A stretch of DNA of 5,186 bases. Origin: Rhizobiaceae bacterium (GTDB lineage: Bacteria; Pseudomonadota; Alphaproteobacteria; Rhizobiales; Rhizobiaceae). Location: the NCBI GenBank assembly GCA_028865845.1, contig JAGWJK010000405.1, positions 1 to 5,186 on the forward strand. Reading direction: 5' to 3'. A program made the translations under genes and the position numbers. This document shows positions 1-5,186 of the stretch, piece after piece. Each line of letters begins with the position of its first letter. The first letter of the stretch is position 1. The notes beneath the pieces were generated by a model that worked only from the letters and a program-made list of their open reading frames with translations, searched no databases and was not told where the DNA came from.

Positions 1-1837
1 AACCATCTGCCATCTTTTCCAGCCAGTCGGCGACGTCGAGCGGCGTGTAGCGATGCGATTCCCTGCCTGCGAGCAGCAGCTCGGCAAATTCGCGCGGACT
101 GGCAAAGAGCGAGGAGTCGAAAGTCGGCGCGTTGCCGAAGCGTGGCGGCCCCTCCATGTCGAAGCCGTAGGCGCGCGAACCCGCGCCTTCGATCAGCGGC
201 ATATTGGTGTAGATTTCCGGCCAATAGTAATTGTTCGAGGCGGAGGGCCCGTGCGTAAGACTGATCAATGGCAGCACGCGGCTTGCCCAGGAAAGACCCT
301 TTTCGCAGATTTCCGCGGCATCGCCGCATTCATGCGCAAGATAGCGCATCCAGCTCTCGCGCGGCGCTTCCGGATAATAAAGCAGGCGGCCCCAGACACG
401 ATATTGATAATCGTACTTCTGCCAGTCGTACCGTGTCGGCATTCCCTGTTTTTGGTAGTTGAAGCGGCTTCCCGGGATGCCGGTTCCCATGCGTCCCTTG
501 AAACTCTGCGGCTCGCACCATTCTACTCCATCGGAGCCAGCAAACATCGAGCTGCGGCCATAGCCGGCGGCAAAGGCCGGGTCGCCCCAGAGCAGCACCC
601 GCTGGGTGCCGGCCCATATGCGGTAGATGACCTTGTAGTCCTTGTCCTTGGTCAGAAGATCGCCGTAGCTGTAGCGCAGGAATTTGCGGGAGCCCTCGCT
701 CAGCTGCTCGCGTTCGCTGCGCGCCACTTCCGGTGGATATTCCTTGTTGCGGATGGCGGACTGGTGGTAGGGCGGCCCCATATGCTCGGCAAGATATTTG
801 GGCGAGGCGGTGAACGGCATGCCGGACTGGCGAGCGATCTCCAGCATCTGATGATCGAGACCCTTGCCGTGCATATCGATCTCGACCGGCCGGCCGGCGG
901 CCGCAACGCCCTTGAAGGCCTCGCGCCAGAACCCGTAATCGCCCTCGGCAATGCCGCCCTCGACGTGCACCCGGAAAGTCAGGCCGGTAATTTCCGGCAC
1001 TTCCTTCAGAAGCAGCGTCAGCGCATCGCGGCAATAGGGAGCGAGATTGCGATCGGTCACGCCGCGCACCGTATAGTTGGCGCGCGGAACGTCGTCGAAA
1101 TCATAACGTTGAGTCCAGAGCGCCAGCTGGAATTCGAGCCCGCGCTTTGCCGCCTCCTGGGCAATGAATTTCAGCATATCGAGATTGGTATCACGCTCCT
1201 CTTCGGCGAGTTCGACGACATCGATCTCGTAGCCCGGTACCTGCAGCAGGAACGGGTAGGGAAAGTAAAAATAGACGTCGGTGATCCAGGGATTGTGGTA
1301 GGGGTAATTGTAGCCCATGCCGAGCGTCAGGGCGAAACGATTGAAGCGGTTGGACGCAAGCATAGTGAGATAATCCCGCCATTGCTGCTTGTCGTAGAAC
1401 CAGACTTTGTCTTCCTCCTCGCTGCAGAACAGCCGTGCCATGCTGCGCACGCGCGCCGAAGGCTGTTCGACAAGCGGAAACGTTCCGGCGAAAAGATCTT
1501 CGCCATCGGCATATAGCACGCGATCGGCAAGCTCCGTCAGGGCATAGACAAGGCCGCGCTCGTCCGACCCCCAGGCAATGATCCGGCTTTCCTCGCGGTG
1601 GAGCGCGAAGGATTCCTCTTTGTCGGGACGAGACGCGGAAATTCCAGCGGGGAAGTGGTTAATGCCGGTGGATACCTCGATGTTGAAGCCCGGTGCAGCG
1701 GTCTCTGTAATCGTCGTTGCGACGCCACGCTTATCGAGCGCCCGCTTCAACTCCGCGGCGGCCCAACGAACGGCAGTAGATCTGAAGATATCGTCTTCAT
1801 CGGTCAGGACGATCGTCGCCGGTGAAAAGAGGCTCAT
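1..1837 (-). CDS. Glycoside-hydrolase-like protein, GH20b/GH67N-type N-terminus plus TIM-barrel-like region (partial, C-terminus beyond window)
   Basis: This frame is open for 612 codons from the ATG at 1837-1835 to the window edge; the C-terminus lies outside. An in-frame TGA immediately precedes the ATG and a GAGGAA ribosome binding site lies 7 bases upstream, so the start is firm. There is no signal peptide or membrane segment, so it should be cytoplasmic. Residues 1-125 look like the alpha/beta domain found ahead of GH20, GH67 and GH84 catalytic barrels, ending in the typical GSDERGLVYALTEL at 90-103. From about 129 the pattern is barrel-like: WRDYLTMLASNRFNRFALTL (153-172), a strand with VEGG (Glu293), VEIDMHGKG (318-326) and ASPKYLAEHMGPPYHQ (344-359). 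The later part is rich in Trp and Tyr. Acidic residues such as Glu293 are possible catalytic groups, but I cannot assign them. It lies behind a solute-binding protein gene under a LacI operator, which suggests hydrolysis of an imported oligosaccharide. The exact family and substrate are unknown. Confidence 0.85.
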   Translation of the reverse strand, partial: MSLFSPATIVLTDEDDIFRSTAVRWAAAELKRALDKRGVATTITETAAPGFNIEVSTGINHFPAGISASRPDKEESFALHREESRIIAWGSDERGLVYALTELADRVLYADGEDLFAGTFPLVEQPSARVRSMARLFCSEEEDKVWFYDKQQWRDYLTMLASNRFNRFALTLGMGYNYPYHNPWITDVYFYFPYPFLLQVPGYEIDVVELAEEERDTNLDMLKFIAQEAAKRGLEFQLALWTQRYDFDDVPRANYTVRGVTDRNLAPYCRDALTLLLKEVPEITGLTFRVHVEGGIAEGDYGFWREAFKGVAAAGRPVEIDMHGKGLDHQMLEIARQSGMPFTASPKYLAEHMGPPYHQSAIRNKEYPPEVARSEREQLSEGSRKFLRYSYGDLLTKDKDYKVIYRIWAGTQRVLLWGDPAFAAGYGRSSMFAGSDGVEWCEPQSFKGRMGTGIPGSRFNYQKQGMPTRYDWQKYDYQYRVWGRLLYYPEAPRESWMRYLAHECGDAAEICEKGLSWASRVLPLISLTHGPSASNNYYWPEIYTNMPLIEGAGSRAYGFDMEGPPRFGNAPTFDSSLFASPREFAELLLAGRESHRYTPLDVADWLEKMADG

Positions 1838-1844
1838 TCAGCAG

Positions 1845-1850
1845 TTCCTC
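1845..1850 (-). promoter_or_regulatory. Ribosome binding site of the hydrolase-like gene
   Basis: GAGGAA on the minus strand, 7 bases ahead of the ATG at 1837. With the in-frame TGA directly before that ATG, it fixes the start. It also indicates that the gene is translated independently of the solute-binding protein gene 170 bases upstream. Confidence 0.7.
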
Positions 1851-1972
1851 GCAAATAAGACATAAGCTCCGCAGCGCGGATGTGGGTCCACGTTTGGATA
1901 TGATTGGGATCAGGCGGCTGCAAAACTCCGGCGGCTTCATAGCGGCCTGCCGGGCGCCTCGAGTTCAGTTGC

Positions 1973-1999
1973 GACGGGGAGGGAATCTGCCTCCCCGTC
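1973..1999 (-). terminator. Intercistronic hairpin after the solute-binding protein gene
   Basis: A perfect 10-bp inverted repeat (GACGGGGAGG at 1973-1982 and CCTCCCCGTC at 1990-1999) with a 7-base loop begins 8 bases after the TGA stop of the solute-binding protein gene. On the minus strand it is followed by GCAACTGAAC, with no run of T, so it is not a classical intrinsic terminator. A GC-rich hairpin here fits a 3'-end stabiliser or partial attenuator that keeps binding-protein mRNA more abundant than the downstream message, as known for maltose-type operons. That role is inference. Confidence 0.5.
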
Positions 2000-2007
2000 C
2001 GCCGTTG

Positions 2008-3624
2008 TCAGGCGGTGATTTTCGCCTTGGTCATACGCCAGTGGGCATAGCCAGATTTGACTTCATAGCCGAGATCGACATTCGGCGAGCGCACCAGCAT
2101 GTAGCCGTTGTCGCAAATGGGCAGCAGCGGCATGTCGGTCAGAAACTTCACCTCGATCTCCTGAACCAGCTTGATGCGCTGGTTGAGGTCTGGCTCGTCC
2201 ATCGCCTTGGTCAGCAGGTCGTCGATACCGGGAATTGCCGCGCCGTAGTGGCTGAAGTTGGCCCCACCCGATCCATCCGCCTTGACCTCGGCCGCCTTGC
2301 TCAACTGCTGCAGGATGGCTTGGGTCGGGACCGGCGGATAGGCGGACGACATCTGGTAGAGCGTGTTGGTGTCGTTTTCCTGATCGGCGTGGAATGCCGT
2401 GTGGTCCTTGATATTCAGTTTCATGTCGATACCACCGACGCGAAGCTGCTGCTGGATGATCAGCATGATCGATTGGTAGTCCTCGCGCTGCGAGGTATCG
2501 GCGTTGAAGCTGAAGCCCTTCGGCAGCCCCGCCTGAGCGAGAAGCTCCTTGGCCTTGTCCGGATTGAAGTCGTAACGGATGTCGGCGGGAATGGTATCGG
2601 CTGTGAATCCGCCGAGATAGGATGTCGGATTGATTCCGTAGGTCCGCAGACCGACCGGCGCCAGTGCCGCGGCGATTTCGTCGCGGTTGATGAGATAGGC
2701 GATCGCCTGGCGGACGCGGATGTCGTCGAAGGGCTTGACCTTCAGGTTCATCGACACCGTGAAGATGCTGCCGGGCGAGGCGACGTCGAAATGATAGCCC
2801 GCGCCACGCTGCTGCACCGACGGCACCCAGCCGGGGGCACGCACGCCCTCGATCATGTGAACGTCGCCTGAAAACAGTGCAAGCGTTCGCGCCGTCGTGT
2901 CGGCGATGAAAAGGATCTGCATATTGGGCGTGGCAGGCGCGCCGCCGAAATAGTCCGGGTTGGCAGCGAGTTTAATGCCCTGCGACGGGTCGGCCTCGAC
3001 GCTCACCAGCTGATAAGGGCCGGTCCCTATCGGATCGCGGTCGAACCCCTTGCCCTTTTCCTGCACAGCCTTGCGCGAGACGATGCTGGCCGAAGCGTGG
3101 GTTAGCGGACCGATGGGAAGAAGCGGATCGGGCTGCTTGAGCGTGAAGATGACGGTGTATGGACCATCGACCTTTACGTCGGCAATATTGCTGAAGAGCA
3201 CATGGTTCGGCGTGATCTCCGTCGTCGACATCAGCCGATCGAAGGTGAATTTCACGTCGTCCGAGGTCATCTCGCCATAATTTTTATGAAATTTCACACC
3301 CTGCCGAAGCTTGAACGTCCAGGTTTTCGCATCGGGCGCCATGGTCCAGCTCTCGGCAAGGCTTGGCTGGACTTCCGCCATGCTGGAGGGGAAATGCCCC
3401 AGCGGTGTGTCGATCAACGTATCGAAAATATGAATGATGCCCCATTCGTCGGCGCCTTGAATATAGGCGGCGGGGTCGATGTTGCGTAGGCCGCGGGCGG
3501 CAAAAGCCAATCGAAGCGGTGCTGCATTTTGTGCCGCTGCCGGCCTTGCGAAATTAGCTGCCATCCCGGCGCCCGCTATGACGGCGGCGGAACGGCCCAT
3601 GAAATTACGTCTGGTCAGTGTCAC
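2008..3624 (-). CDS. ABC transporter substrate-binding protein, family 5 (SBP_bac_5), Tat-exported
   Basis: This 538-residue protein is a periplasmic ligand-binding component of an ABC importer of the dipeptide/oligopeptide/nickel class; some family members bind oligosaccharides. The N-terminus has a twin-arginine signal (TRRNFMG, Arg5-Arg6), a hydrophobic stretch at about 13-25 and a probable cleavage after the AAA at 29-31. Family hallmarks follow in order: LAESWTMAPDAKTWTFKLRQ (89-108), SDDVKFTFDRL (121-131), DPIGTGPYQLVS (198-209), VRQAIAYLINRDEI (304-317) and YDFNPDKAKELLAQAG (351-366). The length is normal for the family and the gene is intact. The start is GTG at 3624-3622, with AGGAGG 8 bases upstream; the next ATG (residue 9) would remove the twin arginines. 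No permease or ATPase gene is in the window; they may lie beyond the hydrolase-like gene. The LacI operator and hydrolase neighbour favour a sugar ligand over a peptide, which is inference. Confidence 0.93.
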   Translation of the reverse strand: MTLTRRNFMGRSAAVIAGAGMAANFARPAAAQNAAPLRLAFAARGLRNIDPAAYIQGADEWGIIHIFDTLIDTPLGHFPSSMAEVQPSLAESWTMAPDAKTWTFKLRQGVKFHKNYGEMTSDDVKFTFDRLMSTTEITPNHVLFSNIADVKVDGPYTVIFTLKQPDPLLPIGPLTHASASIVSRKAVQEKGKGFDRDPIGTGPYQLVSVEADPSQGIKLAANPDYFGGAPATPNMQILFIADTTARTLALFSGDVHMIEGVRAPGWVPSVQQRGAGYHFDVASPGSIFTVSMNLKVKPFDDIRVRQAIAYLINRDEIAAALAPVGLRTYGINPTSYLGGFTADTIPADIRYDFNPDKAKELLAQAGLPKGFSFNADTSQREDYQSIMLIIQQQLRVGGIDMKLNIKDHTAFHADQENDTNTLYQMSSAYPPVPTQAILQQLSKAAEVKADGSGGANFSHYGAAIPGIDDLLTKAMDEPDLNQRIKLVQEIEVKFLTDMPLLPICDNGYMLVRSPNVDLGYEVKSGYAHWRMTKAKITA

Positions 3625-3632
3625 GCTCGAAT

Positions 3633-3638
3633 CCTCCT
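3633..3638 (-). promoter_or_regulatory. Ribosome binding site deciding the GTG start of the solute-binding protein
   Basis: A full AGGAGG on the minus strand lies 8 bases ahead of GTG at 3624-3622. This is optimal spacing and supports the non-ATG start that keeps the twin-arginine motif. Confidence 0.85.
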
Positions 3639-3699
3639 ATATCGAGGCGTCGCATCTCTTCCCTGCAATTTTTATTGATTTTTTATCAGCTTAGGTGAG

Positions 3700-3729
3700 T
3701 TGACGAGCAACGCACAGTTACGGTAGCGC
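3700..3729 (+). promoter_or_regulatory. Possible rightward promoter of the LacI-type gene
   Basis: A TTGACG at 3700-3705 points towards the regulator gene. The best facing -10 is weak (TAGCGC at 3724-3729, 18-base spacer) and lies inside the operator. If real, the repressor would switch off its own transcription with the same site. The -35 match is good and the -10 match is poor, so this is tentative. Confidence 0.3.
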
Positions 3730-3748
3730 TACCAAATGGGGTCGTCAA
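3720..3748 (-). promoter_or_regulatory. Sigma-70-type promoter of the transporter/hydrolase operon
   Basis: On the minus strand, TTGACG (3748-3743; CTTGAC with the preceding base, as favoured in alphaproteobacteria) is followed by a 17-base spacer and TACCGT (3725-3720). The expected transcription start is near 3713, giving a leader of roughly 90 bases before the GTG. The -10 box is imperfect, but the same arrangement recurs at 5055-5083, which raises confidence. The operator overlaps the spacer end and the -10 box, as expected for steric repression. Confidence 0.65.
3722..3733. promoter_or_regulatory. LacI-family operator, copy 1 (GGTAGCGCTACC)
   Basis: This is a perfect 12-bp palindrome with a central CG step, the usual form of LacI/GalR-family operators. 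It lies between the divergent solute-binding protein and lacI-type genes and covers part of the -10 box of the leftward promoter. The surrounding 15-mer, 3720-3734, is identical to that at 5068-5082. It is the likely binding site of the repressor encoded at 3864-4958, and its position would also allow autoregulation. Confidence 0.85.
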
Positions 3749-3863
3749 GCGCATTTCGAGTGCCCTCGACGAATTTCATAAACCGGCTTTGAACGCGGCC
3801 CGGCCTGCCTTACGATTGGGCAACGAACAGGGGCCAGCGGGTCTGCGAGAGCATATTGGGGGA

Positions 3864-4958
3864 ATGGATTTGGGTAGTCGCCGGACCGATGGTCGTCCTA
3901 CAATCGCCGATGTGGCGCGTCGCGCCGGTGTCGGCGCCATCACCGTTTCACGGGCGCTGCGGGATCCGAGCCAGGTCTCCGAGACCCTGAGGCGAACCAT
4001 CGACGATGCCGTTCGCGAGTTGAACTACGTCCCGAATCTGAACGCCCGCGCGCTTGCCTCGATCCGCACTGATGTCGTCGGCGTGCTCGTTCCGTCGCTG
4101 ACGCAGAACATTTTCTCCGACGTCCTGAGAGGCGTCTATGACGGCGTCGATGGCAGCAATCTGCAGATACAGGTCGGCAACACCCATTACAGCGAGGACG
4201 AGGAGGAGCGTCTGATCGGGCAGATGCTGCGGCAGAAACCGGCTGGGATGATCATCTCCGGGACCGACCAAAACCCCAGATCCCGCGCCATGCTGGAGAG
4301 TGCCGGCTGCCCCGTCATCCAGATCATGGACATCACCGATGATCCAATCGACACCGTCATCGGCTTTTCCCACTATGAGGCCGGCCGGGCTATCGCGCGC
4401 CACCTCATCGAGGCGGGTTATCGTCATATCGGTTTTGTAAGCGGCTGGATGAACAGCCGCTCCCTTGGGCGTCTCGCTGGCTTGACGGACGCGCTGAAAG
4501 AAGCCGGCATGTATAACCCGAAACTCATCACGCCGATTGTGACCGGCGAGCCTGTGCATGAGCGAAAGCATCCGGGGAAAATCAGTTTCGCGACCCCGGT
4601 CGGCGCGCGCAAGCTTGTCAGCGATCTCCTGGAAGCTGACCCGCGGATGGATGCGGTGTTCTGCAACAACGACATCATGGCGCTCGGCGTCCTGTTCGAA
4701 TGCATGAAGCGCGGCATCCGCGTGCCTGACGACTTCGGCATCGCCGGCTTCAACGATTTTGACATCATGGAGGCCGCCCATCCCTCGATGACAAGCGTGC
4801 ACAGCCCTCGTTGGGAATCGGGCTACGAGGCCGTGCTGGCCATGCGGCGGCGGCTGGATGGTGATGATGGCGGCCCGAGAATTGTCGATCTCGGCTATCG
4901 GGTCATGGCGCGCGGCAGCACCGATCGAGCAGGCCGGCTAAGGTCGATTGAGCGTTAG
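3864..4958 (+). CDS. LacI/GalR-family transcriptional repressor (GntR-like subgroup)
   Basis: From ATG 3864 this is a 364-residue regulator, a usual length for the family. The N-terminal helix-turn-helix runs from TIADVARRAG to ITVSRALRDP (13-35), with recognition helix around 25-32, followed by ELNYVPN (52-58) and the hinge ARALAS (61-66), where Leu64 is the expected minor-groove lever. The effector domain starts at VVGVLVPSLTQNIFSDVLRG (71-90) and includes FCNNDIMALGVL (267-278), VPDDFGIAGFND (287-298) and the Pro-Ser-Met-Thr-Ser-Val segment (307-312), all typical periplasmic-binding-protein-like elements. It is divergent from the transporter gene. The two GGTAGCGCTACC sites beside it are its probable targets. 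The start is not certain: the frame extends back to TTG 3789, the GGGGGA at 3858-3863 abuts ATG 3864, and it would be better spaced for TTG 3870. All options keep the DNA-binding domain. The inducer is unknown; probably a sugar or sugar acid. Confidence 0.93.
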   Translation: MDLGSRRTDGRPTIADVARRAGVGAITVSRALRDPSQVSETLRRTIDDAVRELNYVPNLNARALASIRTDVVGVLVPSLTQNIFSDVLRGVYDGVDGSNLQIQVGNTHYSEDEEERLIGQMLRQKPAGMIISGTDQNPRSRAMLESAGCPVIQIMDITDDPIDTVIGFSHYEAGRAIARHLIEAGYRHIGFVSGWMNSRSLGRLAGLTDALKEAGMYNPKLITPIVTGEPVHERKHPGKISFATPVGARKLVSDLLEADPRMDAVFCNNDIMALGVLFECMKRGIRVPDDFGIAGFNDFDIMEAAHPSMTSVHSPRWESGYEAVLAMRRRLDGDDGGPRIVDLGYRVMARGSTDRAGRLRSIER

Positions 4959-5012
4959 AAGCGTCAGTCTTTTCGGCGAATTCATGCGAATGTCTCAACC
5001 CGACATCAGGAG

Positions 5013-5032
5013 CTGGCGGCAGGTGCCGGCAG
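5013..5032 (+). terminator. Weak hairpin downstream of the LacI-type gene
   Basis: An imperfect inverted repeat, CTGGCGGC facing GCCGGCAG with one G-G mismatch and a short AGGT loop, lies about 55 bases after the TAG stop. No T-run follows, so it may be a Rho-type or merely structural element. Evidence for termination is slight. Confidence 0.2.
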
Positions 5033-5054
5033 GTCGGCGGCCCAAATATAGCCG

Positions 5055-5083
5055 TTGACGACTATAGACGGTAGCGCTACCAT
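5055..5083 (+). promoter_or_regulatory. Sigma-70-type promoter ahead of the rightmost gene
   Basis: TTGACG at 5055-5060, a 17-base spacer and TACCAT at 5078-5083 match the layout of the leftward promoter at 3720-3748 exactly. Transcription would start near 5090, leaving a leader of about 87 bases before ATG 5177. The palindrome at 5070-5081 overlaps the spacer end and the -10 box. Confidence 0.65.
5070..5081. promoter_or_regulatory. LacI-family operator, copy 2 (GGTAGCGCTACC)
   Basis: Identical to the site at 3722-3733, including the flanking bases of the 15-mer at 5068-5082. It lies in the gap after the repressor gene and inside the promoter of the gene entering at 5177, so that gene should belong to the same regulon. 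The two operators are about 1.35 kb apart and could in principle also act together by looping. Confidence 0.85.
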
Positions 5084-5160
5084 AAAACTGTGACGACTTG
5101 GTTTGTAACCGAATCTGCAGCGCCTCTGGGCCATGCGAAAATCAGCGAAGTCGCCACTCG

Positions 5161-5166
5161 GGAGGA
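5161..5166 (+). promoter_or_regulatory. Ribosome binding site of the rightmost gene
   Basis: GGAGGA, 10 bases ahead of ATG 5177. The spacing is slightly long but acceptable, and this is the only strong Shine-Dalgarno sequence in the gap after the regulator gene. Confidence 0.6.
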
Positions 5167-5176
5167 AATTCAATCG

Positions 5177-5186
5177 ATGGAGACAT
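5177..5186 (+). CDS. Start of a rightward gene, cut by the window edge (product unknown)
   Basis: Only Met-Glu-Thr is visible. The call rests on the context: a promoter with operator at 5055-5083, a leader, a GGAGGA site at 5161-5166 and ATG 5177. The frame is open upstream to a TAG at 5072-5074, with a GTG at 5090 that would coincide with the predicted transcription start, so a leaderless longer form cannot be excluded. By context it is expected to be another gene for uptake or breakdown of the same substrate; no function can be read. Confidence 0.5.

Larger units (their letters stand above)
1838..2007. other. Intergenic gap between solute-binding protein and hydrolase-like gene
   Basis: These 170 bases hold the 10-bp hairpin at 1973-1999 and the ribosome binding site at 1845-1850. 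I see no convincing promoter and no copy of the GGTAGCGCTACC palindrome, so the hydrolase-like gene most likely depends on read-through from the promoter ahead of the solute-binding protein gene. A 47-codon minus-strand frame at 1797-1940 crosses the gap, but it lacks a good ribosome binding site and overlaps the hydrolase start out of frame. Confidence 0.5.

Noticed and set aside
330..1034. Minus-strand open frame of 234 codons in another frame of the hydrolase-like gene
   Set aside because: It overlaps the true frame completely, and its Arg/Ala/Gly-rich product shows no domain.
53..1516. Long plus-strand open frame of 487 codons
   Set aside because: It is antisense to the hydrolase-like gene, whose frame is open through the entire region and has domain-like sequence and a good ribosome binding site. 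The plus-strand product has a low-complexity Arg/Ala/Ile-rich make-up typical of shadows in GC-rich DNA.
1797..1940. Small minus-strand frame of 47 codons crossing the gap before the hydrolase-like gene
   Set aside because: It has no convincing ribosome binding site, overlaps the hydrolase start out of frame and resembles nothing known.
1822..2871. Plus-strand open frame of 349 codons
   Set aside because: It is antisense to the C-terminal half of the solute-binding protein gene and runs through the hairpin. The product shows no recognisable domain and is rich in Arg, Val, His and Asp as expected of a shadow.
3662..3690. AT-rich stretch with TGAT and ATCA arms in the leader of the solute-binding protein mRNA
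   Set aside because: The stem is only four AT pairs; it looks like an ordinary AT-rich leader and not a riboswitch or terminator.
3948..4802. Minus-strand open frame of 284 codons
   Set aside because: It is antisense to the LacI-type gene, which is unmistakable by its domains; the opposite frame has no recognisable features.
4984..5058. Small plus-strand frame of 24 codons between the regulator and the rightmost gene
   Set aside because: It lacks a ribosome binding site, ends inside the -35 box of the following promoter and lies upstream of that transcription start.

Overview
The window looks like part of the chromosome or a large replicon of an alphaproteobacterium, most likely of the Rhizobium/Agrobacterium/Sinorhizobium type. 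This is inferred from GC-rich codon use, strong AGGAGG-type ribosome binding sites, TTGACG -35 boxes, and the gene mix (Tat-exported family 5 solute-binding protein plus LacI regulator). It reads as one end of a sugar-catabolism locus with divergent transcription. No rRNA, tRNA, CRISPR array or mobile element was seen.

Minus-strand operon (3748 down to 1): a promoter near 3720-3748 drives a family 5 ABC-transporter solute-binding protein with a Tat signal (2008-3624, GTG start). A 170-base gap with a perfect 10-bp hairpin follows. Then comes a large cytoplasmic protein (1-1837, cut by the left window edge) that resembles glycoside hydrolases with a GH20b/GH67N-like N-terminal domain and a TIM-barrel-like middle. 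It is open across the whole first 1.8 kb.

Plus strand: a LacI-family repressor (3864-4958) is transcribed divergently. After a 218-base gap a further gene starts at about 5177 and leaves the window after three codons.

The main regulatory signal is a perfect 12-bp palindrome, GGTAGCGCTACC, present twice: in the divergent intergenic region (3722-3733) and ahead of the rightmost gene (5070-5081). Each copy sits at the same place in a promoter of the same design: TTGACG, 17 bp, TACC(A/G)T, with the palindrome running from the end of the spacer into the -10 box. This supports the encoded LacI protein repressing both the leftward transporter/hydrolase operon and the rightward gene until an inducing sugar is present.

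Working model (inference): the binding protein captures an oligosaccharide in the periplasm, permeases and ATPases encoded outside the window import it, the cytoplasmic hydrolase-like protein processes it, and the LacI protein senses the substrate or a breakdown product. The substrate cannot be read from this sequence. The system is not shown to be new, but the hydrolase-like protein has no family that I can name with confidence.
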